Below, piece by piece: positions 1 through 7,705 of a stretch of DNA of 25,299 nucleotides. The stretch's first letter is position 1. The number at the start of each line of letters is the position of its first letter. Below the pieces are notes generated by a model, which did no database searches, was not told where the DNA came from, and was given only the letters and a program-made list of their open reading frames with translations. Location of the stretch: assembly GCA_019217005.1 (NCBI GenBank), contig JAHBNG010000172.1, positions 1-25,299 of the forward strand, given 5' to 3'. Both the position numbers and the translations under genes were made by a program. This DNA comes from Chloroflexi bacterium TSY. GTDB lineage: Bacteria; Chloroflexota; Anaerolineae; Caldilineales; Caldilineaceae.

Positions 1-2
1 AA

Positions 3-843
3 GGAGCACAGGTAGAAGAGTTTAAGAGCTTATATAAAAGATATTGGGAATGGAAGCAAGAGGAAAAAAGAAAAAATGATAACGTTGCTCAAGAGTTGAA
101 AGTTATCGATTCAGAAAGAGAACAGGAGCAATCTCTGAAGACCATTTTATTTGACGAAGATGAATCCACTATCTATGTCCCTTGGTCTCTCCCAGATAGG
201 ATTCCGTATTTCAAATTTCGAAGTGAAGTTAATACAAATAGCGAGGTACAGCAATTGCAAAAACTCTTGGCAACCGATTCTGTAGTAACATTGTATGGAC
301 CTGGCGGAGTCGGCAAAACAGCATTAGCTATAGAGATAGCTTGGTCAGTGCTATCGGAAGAAATTGTTCGGGATATCTATCCTGATTGCATTTTGTGACT
401 TGACTTATATCGCAATCGCTATGTAGTGCATATTTTAAAAGAAATTGCCATCCGGTTTAAGGAACCTTGTTATTCTGGATCAGAGTTACTTGCAGCCCAA
501 CATGCTCTATCTAAACGGCGGCCTTTACTGATTTTAGATTCAGCCGAATATGTGGATGATTTGGGTCCGTTGTTAGAACTTAGAACTAATAGAGGTTGGG
601 TGATCATAACATCTACCTCAAAACATGATGTTGTTGGCAAAACATATGAGGTTGGAGTTTTGCCTCCTACTACAGCACGTACCCTCATTGAGGATTGGAG
701 CGAAGGAATCATCAATGATGAAATTGCGGATAAGATCTGTCATTTGATTGGGTACCTTCCTTTGGCAATTAGGATAGCAGGACATCGCGTCCGGCTTGGC
801 TCAATAACCGCTACGGAGTGTCTGAAAGAACTTGAAGATTCAG
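3..843 (+). pseudogene. STAND/NB-ARC ATPase, 5'-partial, in-frame TGA, 3' cut by IS
   Basis: The reading frame is already open at the window edge, so the true start lies outside. Walker A is clear (LYGPGGVGKTAL, about 295-330), then a Walker B-like RPLLILDSAEY (about 510-550), GWVIITSTSKHD (sensor/RNBS-B-like, about 595-630) and the GLPL-type LIGYLPLAIRIAGHR (about 745-790). This order is that of NB-ARC ATPases, the switch module of STAND signalling or defence proteins. The frame is interrupted by TGA at 396-398 and resumes in the same frame (DCIL*LDLYRNRYV). Family sequences usually have Trp here, so TGG to TGA is the likely change (inference). After residue LEDS the gene runs into the terminal inverted repeat of the IS at 844. 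The C-terminal sensor repeats are absent, and no effector domain is visible in the N-terminal part present. Confidence 0.75.
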
Positions 844-986
844 ACCTTATTTTTGCGCAACGGGAAGGGAATTCTATTCGTTGACGCAATAAGAGCCTGA
901 TTCTATTCGATCAAATTCGTCAAAATGCCGAAAAAAGGATAGCCTCAAAGAAATTCATTAGAGATACCCGATCCAAGGAGGCATTC

Positions 987-2410
987 ATGGCAATAGAATT
1001 CGGACTAACGAACGAGATCAGCAATACTCAGTATGCACCATTAGCTGCGTTGCTGGCACACTACCATCAAGAGAAAGTGCTAACTGCGTTGAAGAAGATC
1101 GAAATACCGGTCAAAACGTATGAATATACACCAGCAAGTAAGTTGGAACAGGTGCTGGTTAGCATATTATGTGGTTGCGCAACGCTGACTGAGTTCAATA
1201 CAAAGGTCAGACCAGAAAGACTCCTTGCGAAAATTTATGGGATGGAGCAGCTTAGTGAGCAATCAAATATGTCTCGTACATTAGACGCCCTAACTCTAAT
1301 GAATATCGGTAGAGTGCGGTCAGCGAAATCTGCAAGCCTCTAAGCCAAATACACAACCACGATTGGCGAGGGTTCTTGTGGTTAGACTTTGACCTATCCG
1401 GATTACCATGCGGCAAAAAGGCACAGAAAAGTCAAAAAGGCTATTTTAGCGGCAAAAAAACGCAACGGGACGCCAATTGGTCCGTGTAAGTTCGGTTAAA
1501 TACCATGAAACGGTTTGGTCAGACCTCTATCCAGGAGTCAGCATACAGCTCCATCGTTTCAGCCAGCCGTGCCACGGAAAGTTCATTAGAGTTAGACGAG
1601 AAAAACGCGAGCGAGTCGTCTGGCGCACCGATGGTGGTGCAGGTAGTGAAGAAAATATTCGGTGGCTGCTCAACCGCAACTATCAATTTATGATGAAGGG
1701 CAACTCCAACCGTCGTGCCCATCTGTGGGCGCAACAGGTGACTCGATGGGATCCTTGCGGTGACGTCTTTCTGGCTGAAATTCCATCACCTATCAAGTTT
1801 AATCGCCCTGTACGCATTTTTCTCAAAAAAAGAGTGAAAAACGAGCAAATTTGGGGGTGGTTCAAAATTAGGTTTACACTTTTGATATATAGACAAAAAT
1901 CTATATGAGACCGTTTTCTCTCTGAGAACCGGCGAAATCAGAGAATATAAACGTTCTTTCTGTTTCTAAAAGTGTAAACCTATCTATCCAGCTAAAATGA
2001 ACCACCCCCAAATTTGTGTCAGTTACTACATTTCGACCATCAAATTGCCATCCAAGCGTCACTTCATTTCATATTATGACAATCGAGGTGCGGCTGAAAT
2101 CGAACAATTCCGTAATGATAAAATGGGGTTACACTTAGCTTCTCGTCGCAAGACCCTATTTCTAGCTCAAAAATCTCTTATCCTTTTGGCTGATTTGGCG
2201 CATAATTTGATAGGCCATTTCCATCAGCAAGCTCTCGTGGATACTAGATTTGAACCTTTCCGGCAGAAACGAATTGTTCGAGATCTATTACAAATACCTG
2301 GTTTTCTCTCTTTTCAGAACGGCTCACTTTCACGGATTGACCTGCTAAGTTCACATCCTTATTCTCGTGACCTTCTGATTTGCTTGAAATCCTATCTAGA
2401 GGCCGATTAG
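987..2410 (+). pseudogene. Transposase, DDE type (IS1380-like), frameshifted and interrupted
   Basis: The gene starts at ATG 987 behind a perfect AAGGAGG. The protein can be followed through three frames. The N-terminal part (987-about 1312) contains LSEQSNMSRTLDAL. The middle (about 1312-1456) reads WLDFDLSGLPCGKKAQKSQK with the first catalytic Asp. The next part (about 1457-1852) contains VVWRTDGGAGSEENIRWLL with the second Asp. The C-terminal part (2016-2410) contains SYYDNRGAAEIEQF with the probable catalytic Glu. Frameshifts lie near 1312-1318 and in the A7 run at about 1454-1460. A 157-bp MITE sits at 1853-2009. Deleting it and one target copy joins ...KNEQI to CVSYYIS... in frame. The IS1380-like assignment rests on the DDE motif contexts and is moderate in confidence. 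The gene is not functional as written. Confidence 0.72.
1853..2009 (+). mobile_element. 157-bp MITE, copy 1 (nested in transposase)
   Basis: The element has terminal inverted repeats GGGGGTGGTTCA / TGAACCACCCCC and inner inverted arms AGGTTTACACTTTT / AAAAGTGTAAACCT. It is flanked by direct 6-bp copies of AAATTT (1847-1852, 2010-2015). It codes for nothing. The second copy at 5063-5219 has exactly the same length and aligns in reverse orientation over its whole length. Its insertion splits the transposase frame, which is restored by removing 163 bp (element plus one target copy). Confidence 0.9.
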
Positions 2411-2469
2411 AAACCCCCTCTAGTTGCATGAACGAATAGAATCACGCTCTCGTTGCGCAAAAATAAGGT

Positions 2470-2614
2470 ATCACTCGTCAAAATCAATCGCAATGCATTA
2501 GCAACGTCTCGTCAACTAAAACCGAGTATTCCTCTCGTCGGCCTTGATGGGATTCCGTTGAGGGATGAGATCGAATTGGAAATGTTATTGGAGCATAAAT
2601 CTACGGAGATTTGA
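2470..2614 (+). pseudogene. 3' remnant of an unidentified gene
   Basis: Directly after the IS end an open frame reads to TGA 2612-2614 (about 47 codons, including RNALATSRQLKPSIPLVGLD). It stops two bases before the ATG of the amidohydrolase gene, the spacing expected of translationally coupled operon genes. It is therefore probably the tail of a former upstream operon member, truncated when the IS or a rearrangement removed the rest. I do not recognise the family, and it does not resemble the C-terminus of the STAND gene on the other side of the IS. Confidence 0.4.
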
Positions 2615-2615
2615 G

Positions 2616-3731
2616 ATGATTGCGGAATTAGACGTTCTTGAACAGAGTGCACCCAAGACCAAGACGCGCGAGGTTGTGATCGACTGCGATATTCATAACT
2701 TTGAAGCATACGGTGACCCTGAGTATCAACGGGTTTATATGACCTACTTGGAAAAGAAATGGCATCGCCATCATGAGATGATTGGCCCCCGTGGATTCCT
2801 TGGTGGGGGATACCCTCGTGCACAGGTGAATGCCGCCCGTGCCGATTCATTTCCACCCAGCGGGAAGCCTCCCGGAATGGATTTGGACTTTATGCGCGAG
2901 CAGCTGCTCGATGAATGGAACATGGATTATGGGATTCTGAATCCGCTCGGTGGCGCTGCTAGCCAGTTAAATCTTGAATATGGCGCTGCCCTGTCACGGG
3001 CAATGAACGACTATCAAATTGCGGAGTGGCTAGAGCCCGAGCCGCGCTTACGCGCCTCCCTAACTGTTATCTACGAGGATGGTGATCTGGCTGCCGAAGA
3101 GATTCACCGGCTGGGTGATCATGAAGGATTTGTCCAGGTATTGCTTGTGGCTCGCACACGAGAGCCATTGGGTCGACGTAAATATTGGAAGATGTATGAG
3201 GCTGCAGTTGAACACAACTTGCCGGTTGGCATTCATTTTGGTGGCGCCAGCGGTGGCCCAATTACGGCTGCTGGGTGGCCGTCCTACTATATCGAAGATC
3301 ACGCCGGGATGCCGCAGACTTTCCAGGCCCAAATTGCGAGCATGATCTGCGAAGGGGTTTTTGAACATTTCCCCTCTCTTCGTGTCGTCATCATTGAGGG
3401 GGGCTTTGCTTGGCTGCCTTCATTGGCATGGCGACTGGATCAGAGCTGGTCCAGACTCAAAGATGAAGTTCCATCTTTAAAGAGAGCTCCGTCTGAGTAC
3501 ATTAACGAGCATTTTTGGTTGACAACCCAGCCAATGGAAGAGCCGCGTCAGAATCGCCACTTTATGCAACTGCTGGAACAACTGAATGGCGGCGAAAAGC
3601 TGATGTTCACCACTGACTATCCCCATTGGGATTTCGATTCCCCCGGCTTAGCTCTACCGACCAATCTGCCTCGCGAGATTCGGCGGAATATTATATCTGA
3701 GAACGCGCGGGCTTTTTACGAACTTGATTGA
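2616..3731 (+). CDS. Amidohydrolase family protein (Amidohydro_2, ACMSD-like)
   Basis: This is a 371-residue TIM-barrel metal-dependent hydrolase or decarboxylase of the amidohydrolase-2 group. Visible metal or active-site elements are D25-x-H27 in VIDCDIHNFE, H207 in VGIHFGG, H251 in FEHFPSLRVVIIEGG, and D334 in LMFTTDYPHWD. I prefer ATG 2616 to an in-frame ATG 51 bases upstream, because GGAG lies 7 bases before it and a family-like N-terminus follows. The Rieske gene begins 54 bases downstream on the same strand, so the two probably form an operon. Known relatives hydrolyse or decarboxylate aromatic or cyclic carboxylates; the substrate here cannot be read from sequence. The protein is apparently intact and cytoplasmic (no signal peptide). 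Confidence 0.85.
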   Translation: MIAELDVLEQSAPKTKTREVVIDCDIHNFEAYGDPEYQRVYMTYLEKKWHRHHEMIGPRGFLGGGYPRAQVNAARADSFPPSGKPPGMDLDFMREQLLDEWNMDYGILNPLGGAASQLNLEYGAALSRAMNDYQIAEWLEPEPRLRASLTVIYEDGDLAAEEIHRLGDHEGFVQVLLVARTREPLGRRKYWKMYEAAVEHNLPVGIHFGGASGGPITAAGWPSYYIEDHAGMPQTFQAQIASMICEGVFEHFPSLRVVIIEGGFAWLPSLAWRLDQSWSRLKDEVPSLKRAPSEYINEHFWLTTQPMEEPRQNRHFMQLLEQLNGGEKLMFTTDYPHWDFDSPGLALPTNLPREIRRNIISENARAFYELD

Positions 3732-3785
3732 GATGACAAGATGACACAATAGTTGGTATGAATCATCCCGTCAAGAGGAGGAAAT

Positions 3786-4271
3786 ATGGCAAAATATGAA
3801 GTTGCAAGCGTGGACGAAATCCCCCCTGGTGAACGCAAGTTGATGACAGTTGCTGGTCGACCGATTGGTGTCTTTAATATAGATGGCGAATATTTCGCGT
3901 TGCGCAGTATGTGTCCCCATCAAGGGGGACCGTTGTGTGAGGGGCTGGTTACTGGCTTTTTGATGTCACAAGTTCCCGGTGAATATGAGTACACGCGCCA
4001 GGGCGAAATTCTGCGCTGTCCGTGGCACGGTTGGGAATTCGACGTCAAGACTGGGCAATCGTGGGTCGATCCAGAGAAGACGCGGGTGCGTACATATCCT
4101 GTTTCGATTGAGGCTGTACAAGGCGAGAGTGTGGAGAGTCAGACCGTTGACACCGATCCGGAAGTTCGTGAAGCATTGGTCGACCCAGAAACAGGGCGAG
4201 TGCCAGGTCCGTATACTGCCGAGACGTATCCTGTTTCAGTGGAACGACAGGTGATTTTTGTCGAAATCTAA
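3786..4271 (+). CDS. Rieske [2Fe-2S] domain protein
   Basis: This 161-residue protein carries the Rieske cluster ligands C43-x-H45 (SMCPHQGGPLCEG) and C78-x2-H81 (CPWHGWEFD). The two halves are 32 residues apart, longer than the 15-18 of many Rieske ferredoxins, because of an insert around residues 52-75. The start ATG has a strong GAGGAGG site just upstream. There is no signal peptide or membrane segment, so it is probably a soluble electron-transfer partner for an oxygenase or for the neighbouring hydrolase's pathway. No oxygenase large subunit is nearby. The 70 residues after the cluster contain VDPETGRVPGPYTAETYPV and do not resemble a catalytic domain. Function as an electron carrier is inferred from the family. 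Confidence 0.88.
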   Translation: MAKYEVASVDEIPPGERKLMTVAGRPIGVFNIDGEYFALRSMCPHQGGPLCEGLVTGFLMSQVPGEYEYTRQGEILRCPWHGWEFDVKTGQSWVDPEKTRVRTYPVSIEAVQGESVESQTVDTDPEVREALVDPETGRVPGPYTAETYPVSVERQVIFVEI

Positions 4272-4305
4272 GTGACTTCTCAATAAGTAGCGGTTGGGTA
4301 GATCC

Positions 4306-4373
4306 GAGCTTCCCAGAAGGGGTCACATATGGTTCCGATTGCGCTGCTATTCTTGACCCCTTCCGGGAAGCTC
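4306..4373. repeat. Long hairpin (20-bp arms)
   Basis: Arms GAGCTTCCCAGAAGGGGTCA (4306-4325) and TGACCCCTTCCGGGAAGCTC (4354-4373) pair at 19 of 20 positions around a 28-base loop. It lies 34 bases after the Rieske stop codon, so it could act as a transcription terminator, but no T-tract follows. It could equally be a small mobile palindrome. Confidence 0.7.
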
Positions 4374-4388
4374 TGACCTCACTTTAGT

Positions 4389-4466
4389 GTTTATCCGAAA
4401 AGTTCTGTGACGAACCCATGTTGGTCAAGAAACTGGTTGGACTCACAACCACTTTTCGGATAGGTT
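4389..4466 (-). repeat. Palindromic repeat family B, copy 1
   Basis: One of three copies of an ~80-bp imperfect palindrome. Read on the minus strand it has arms AACCTATCCGAAAAGTGGTT...GAACTTTTCGGATAA, with conserved inner GTGAGTCC and GTCACAG boxes and a variable centre of about 25 bases. The other copies are at 10591-10671 and 21215-21292. All three lie in intergenic DNA, which fits a MITE or REP-like element. Confidence 0.85.
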
Positions 4467-4496
4467 CTTATTGAGATGATACAGATCTAAGTTCTC

Positions 4497-5009
4497 ATGA
4501 AAAAGCTGATCAAAACTGATAGGAACATCCCCTGGTTAGCCAAGCCTGGCGAAGGCAGACTGTACATTACTGATGAGCTACCTGCATCTGAAACTTGGGG
4601 AACGGCCTTTGGTTTCGCATTTGAGGAAGACAAAATTTTGTTGACGCGTTTGTGGGACCGAGATTGGGATATTCCCGGCGGCGTGATCGATTCGGGAGAA
4701 ACGCCCGAACAGGCTGCTGTCCGTGAAGTTTGGGAAGAAACGTACGCTCATGTGGAGATTGTTGAGTTGATCGGTATTCAAGAGATTGAGCTTTTTGGCC
4801 CCAAGCCCGGCAGATATCGTTGGGCATATCCCCTCAATACACAATGCTACTTTCTCTGTCGTCTGGTCGAGTTAGCGCCGTTCCAGGAGAATGTAGAGAG
4901 TTTTGAACGAGGTTTCCTGTCGCCAGCTGAGGCCCGTTGTCTCCCAACCATGCGCAATCACGATGGTATCTATGAAGAGGCGCTGAGGCGTGCACCAAGT
5001 AAACCCTAG
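4497..5009 (+). CDS. Nudix hydrolase
   Basis: This 170-residue protein hydrolyses a nucleoside diphosphate linked to another moiety; the substrate is unknown. The Nudix box is present as GGVIDSGETPEQAAVREVWEE plus TYAHV (about residues 60-85). G-x5-E-x7-RE-V-x-EE is kept, including the metal-binding REVWEE core, but the conserved Gly after EE-x is Tyr. An Asp-Ile-Pro-Gly-Gly strand precedes the box as usual. No good ribosome binding site precedes the chosen ATG, so the start is less certain. The gene stands alone between a palindromic repeat upstream and a MITE downstream, with no operon partner. Despite the Gly change the protein looks full length. Confidence 0.85.
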   Translation: MKKLIKTDRNIPWLAKPGEGRLYITDELPASETWGTAFGFAFEEDKILLTRLWDRDWDIPGGVIDSGETPEQAAVREVWEETYAHVEIVELIGIQEIELFGPKPGRYRWAYPLNTQCYFLCRLVELAPFQENVESFERGFLSPAEARCLPTMRNHDGIYEEALRRAPSKP

Positions 5010-5062
5010 AAAGTATTTGGACACGGATTAATTGGGTTTTCCCGAGTTTAATCCGCGAATAT

Positions 5063-5219
5063 CGGGGTGGTTCATTTTAGGCGGACAATTAGGTTTACAT
5101 TTTTGCAAAGAGAAAAGATGTTTATATTTTCTAATTTGAGCCATGCTCAGGCAGAAAATGACCTCATATAGATTTTTGTCTATGTATCAAAAGTGTAAAC
5201 CTAATTCTGAACCACCCCC
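5063..5219 (-). mobile_element. 157-bp MITE, copy 2
   Basis: The ends are CGGGGTGGTTCA / TGAACCACCCCC, flanked by 6-bp direct repeats GAATAT (5057-5062, 5220-5225). The reverse complement aligns end to end with copy 1 at 1853-2009, sharing for example AATTAGGTTTACACTTTTGA and TAGACAAAAATCTATATGAG, with an equal length of 157 bp. The middle third is the most diverged. It lies 63 bp upstream of the small kinase gene and may have displaced or supplied its promoter. Confidence 0.9.
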
Positions 5220-5281
5220 GAATATCTGCGAAAATCAGCGTCCCAATTCTAATTTCTTCCTATGTTTCACTTAGCTTTGAA

Positions 5282-5806
5282 ATGAAACTAATTTTATTGA
5301 CGGGTCTACCAGGAACCGGGAAGAGTACCCTTGCAAAAGCACTGAGCGACAAGATTCAAGTTCCCGTCTTTTCCAAAGACATCATCGAAGCAGCCTTGCT
5401 TCGATGCGACGTTAAGACCGCCTGTAATGGCGGTCAACCAGTCAGCTATGCTGTGTATGAAATTTTGTTTGCGCTTGCGGAACAACAGTTGTCGCTTAGG
5501 CAATCATGCATAATTGATTGTGTTGCGAGTCACCCAACTGTGCGCAAACAGTTTCAGTTAACGGCGAAGCAGCATCATGCCAAATGGCTCGTGATCGAGT
5601 GCATTTGCTCGGATGAAGAAATACACAAAACTAGATTAACCACTCGAAAACGAAATATTCCTGGTTACAGAGAACTTGATTGGTATCATCTTTTGAAGAC
5701 GAAAGAGCGATATGTTCAGTGGGAAGAATCTCGCCACATTGTTGACTCGGTTAACCTGTTAAATGATAATATTGATGCGGTTCTATCTTACATTTCCGCA
5801 AAATAG
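5282..5806 (+). CDS. AAA_33-type P-loop kinase
   Basis: This is a 174-residue P-loop protein with Walker A LLTGLPGTGKSTLAKAL at residues 4-20, followed by SKDIIEAALL, where an Asp follows the second strand as in small-molecule and nucleoside kinases of the AAA_33 group. IIDCVASHPTVRKQF supplies the Walker B-like strand, and TTRKRNIPGYRELDW resembles an Arg-rich lid. It is likely to phosphorylate a small molecule or an antibiotic, or to be an uncharacterised kinase; zeta-toxin relatives share this fold, but no antitoxin is beside it. The MITE copy 2 lies just upstream, and the ribosome binding site is weak. The stop codon is separated by one base from the convergent HicB-like gene. Confidence 0.8.
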   Translation: MKLILLTGLPGTGKSTLAKALSDKIQVPVFSKDIIEAALLRCDVKTACNGGQPVSYAVYEILFALAEQQLSLRQSCIIDCVASHPTVRKQFQLTAKQHHAKWLVIECICSDEEIHKTRLTTRKRNIPGYRELDWYHLLKTKERYVQWEESRHIVDSVNLLNDNIDAVLSYISAK

Positions 5807-5807
5807 C

Positions 5808-6026
5808 TCAACCGGAGTATTCTTTGCGTGGTTTGACACCATCCTCCTGACACATATCAAGAAAGACCCTTAAGGAAATTTCTCCTTCTTTACGAAGACT
5901 ATCAATGTCTATGGCGTAAAAATCAGCGCCTCCATTTAGACCGATAAATTCACCTCGAAATTTATTGATCTCCGGATCATACTGAATGACTGCTCGATAA
6001 TCATAAATTTCCATTATATTCATCAT
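5808..6026 (-). CDS. HicB-like antitoxin-family protein, no HicA partner
   Basis: This 72-residue protein starts MMNIMEIYDYRAVIQYDPEI and continues through FRGEFIGLNGGADFYAIDID, then SLRVFLDMCQEDGVKPRKEY. It matches the short HicB-type partial RNase H fold (beta strands, 'G' turn, C-terminal FLDMC..DG..P...YSG). I chose ATG 6026 because GGAG sits 7 bases upstream; an in-frame ATG at 6053 lacks a comparable site. HicB proteins normally neutralise a HicA toxin encoded next to them. No HicA-like double-stranded RNA-binding fold frame is seen upstream or downstream, so this is an orphan or a stand-alone regulator. Confidence 0.7.
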   Translation of the reverse strand: MMNIMEIYDYRAVIQYDPEINKFRGEFIGLNGGADFYAIDIDSLRKEGEISLRVFLDMCQEDGVKPRKEYSG

Positions 6027-6172
6027 GGTTCTACTCCATTCTTCTATAACCATTTACCAACACTGGTAACAGCACCTTTATCTGTTTCTGGAAAGGGTGA
6101 GGTTGATAAAAAATTTTTCGCTTTCTAAACAAACGTACATCGATACTACATCAATTTGAAAGATCATTCAAC

Positions 6173-7634
6173 ATGCCTCTAAAGTTCAATCTTCTCTTTA
6201 TTCTGACCGACGATCAAGGCTATTGGGCCATGGGTTGTGCGGGAAACTCGGAAATCCGTACGCCCAATTTGGATCGACTCGCCACGACCGGTCTACGATT
6301 CGAAAACTTTTTCTGTGCTTCACCAGTCTGTTCACCAGCACGTGCCTCAATTTTGACCGGACGAATCCCTTCCCAACATGGTGTTCAGGATTTTCTGCGA
6401 GCTGGGAATACGAGCGTTACTGGCACCGAAGATAGAGGGATTGAATATTTAGAAGGACAAACAGCCTATACCGATCTGCTGGCCGAAGCGGGTTATCTAT
6501 ATGGTTTAAGTGGCAAATGGCATTTGGGCTATTCTGAGAAACCTCAAAAGAGTTTCACCTACTGGGATGTTCATGCTTCTGGCAGTGGACCTTATTACAA
6601 TGCGCCAATGATTCGAGATGGTCAACTCTATCAAGGCGAAGGCTATGTCAGTGATCTAATTACCGACCATGCGCTAGAGTTTCTCACCGCACAACGAGAG
6701 AGTGACAATCCTTTCTGCTTGAATGTCAACTACACGGCGCCCCATGCTCCGTGGGGACGGGAGCATCATCCCAAGGAGTTATACGACGACTATTTTCAGA
6801 ATTGTGCCTTTCAGTCAACACCAGCGGAGCCGATGCATCCACAGCAGTTGCATAAGAGTGGTTCTTCCGGCTCTTTGGGCTTTACAGAGGAGACACGACG
6901 AGCAACACTGAGTGGCTATTTTGCTGCAGTCACCGCCATGGATGCCAATGTGGGACGATTGCTGGATTGGTTAGAAGCAAATGGTTTGCGTGAGGATACG
7001 TTGATTATCTTTACCAGCGACAACGGGATGAATATGGGGCATCACGGTATTTACGGCAAGGGCAACGGCACGTTTCCGCCAAATATGTTTGAGACTTCGG
7101 TAAAGGTTCCCATGCTAATTTCTCAGCCTGGGCATATTCCGCAAGGACAGGTGATCGAGTCGTTGCACAGCCATTATGACCTGATGCCGACCTTGCTGGA
7201 CTATCTGGATGTCCCAAATGGGGACGCAGATGTGTTGCCGGGTCAGAGTTTTGCGGCCCTGTTGCAAGGGCAAGAGCTAGATAGCCAGACTCATATAGTG
7301 GTCTGGTCCCACGCGCATGATTCGAACCGTTGACTGGAAATATATCCATCGTTATCCATTCGGCCCCAATGAACTCTATGGTCTAGCAAATGATCCTGAT
7401 GAGCGGGAGAATTTGCTAGATCAGCCAGAATATCAATTAGTTCAAGAAAGGTTGCGCGCTGAGTTGGAAAGCTGGTTTGTGCGCTATGCTGATCCGCATC
7501 GGGATGGATCGCGCGAAGCCGTGATGGGTCGGGGACAACTGGATGTCGTTGGACCTCAAGCCAAGGGGAAGGAACGATTTGGTGACGATGTCGTCTACCA
7601 TGCCGAATTCCTTCAGAGGAACCAGTCGTCCTAG
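6173..7634 (+). pseudogene. Sulfatase (arylsulfatase family) with +1 frameshift
   Basis: The first frame (6173-7333) begins MPLKFNLLFILTDDQGYWAM, with the metal-binding DD, and carries VCSPARASILTGR, in which the Cys of C-x-P-x-R is the residue converted to formylglycine. GKWHLG and FTSDNGMNMGHHG complete the alkaline phosphatase-superfamily metal site. The C-terminal part continues in the next frame from about 7317 (MIRTVDWKYIHRYPFGPNEL...NDPDERENL). This tail is typical of the family, so one extra base lies near 7304-7320, not in a long homopolymer. Removing it gives about 486 residues, a normal sulfatase length. No signal peptide is seen. No sulfatase-maturing enzyme is encoded nearby. It may be a pseudogene or a sequencing error. 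Confidence 0.85.
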
Positions 7635-7705
7635 TCTAATCGGTAAGCTGCAATCGGTAGATTCCTTTGACTTCGCCCGAGAATGATACGATTGTGATTT
7701 ACTGA

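Larger units (their letters stand above)
844..2469 (+). mobile_element. Degenerate insertion sequence (DDE transposase), carrying a nested MITE
   Basis: The ends are inverted copies of ACCTTATTTTTGCGCAACG (844-862, and complementary 2451-2469). Similarity continues inward for about 20 more bases (ATTCTATTCGTT-like at 871-882 and its complement near 2430-2441). The element is 1626 bp as it stands and about 1463 bp once the nested MITE and one target copy are removed, a normal IS length. I could not identify a target duplication: the flanks read TCAG on the left and ATCA on the right. The two sides do not look like halves of one gene, so the flanking DNA may have been rearranged or deleted. Confidence 0.75.

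Noticed and set aside
390..430. TGA read as tryptophan or selenocysteine in the STAND gene
   Set aside because: The intact genes in the window use TGA as a normal stop (for example amidohydrolase and proline racemase), no SECIS-like hairpin was evident, and the gene is independently truncated by an IS.
1440..1480. A7 run in the transposase as a programmed frameshift site
   Set aside because: The same gene has another, non-slippery frameshift near 1315 and is interrupted by a MITE, so decay or error is simpler than recoding.
6054..6172. HicA toxin gene upstream of the HicB-like gene
   Set aside because: The only candidate frame on the minus strand is about 25 codons after a stop and shows no HicA pattern.
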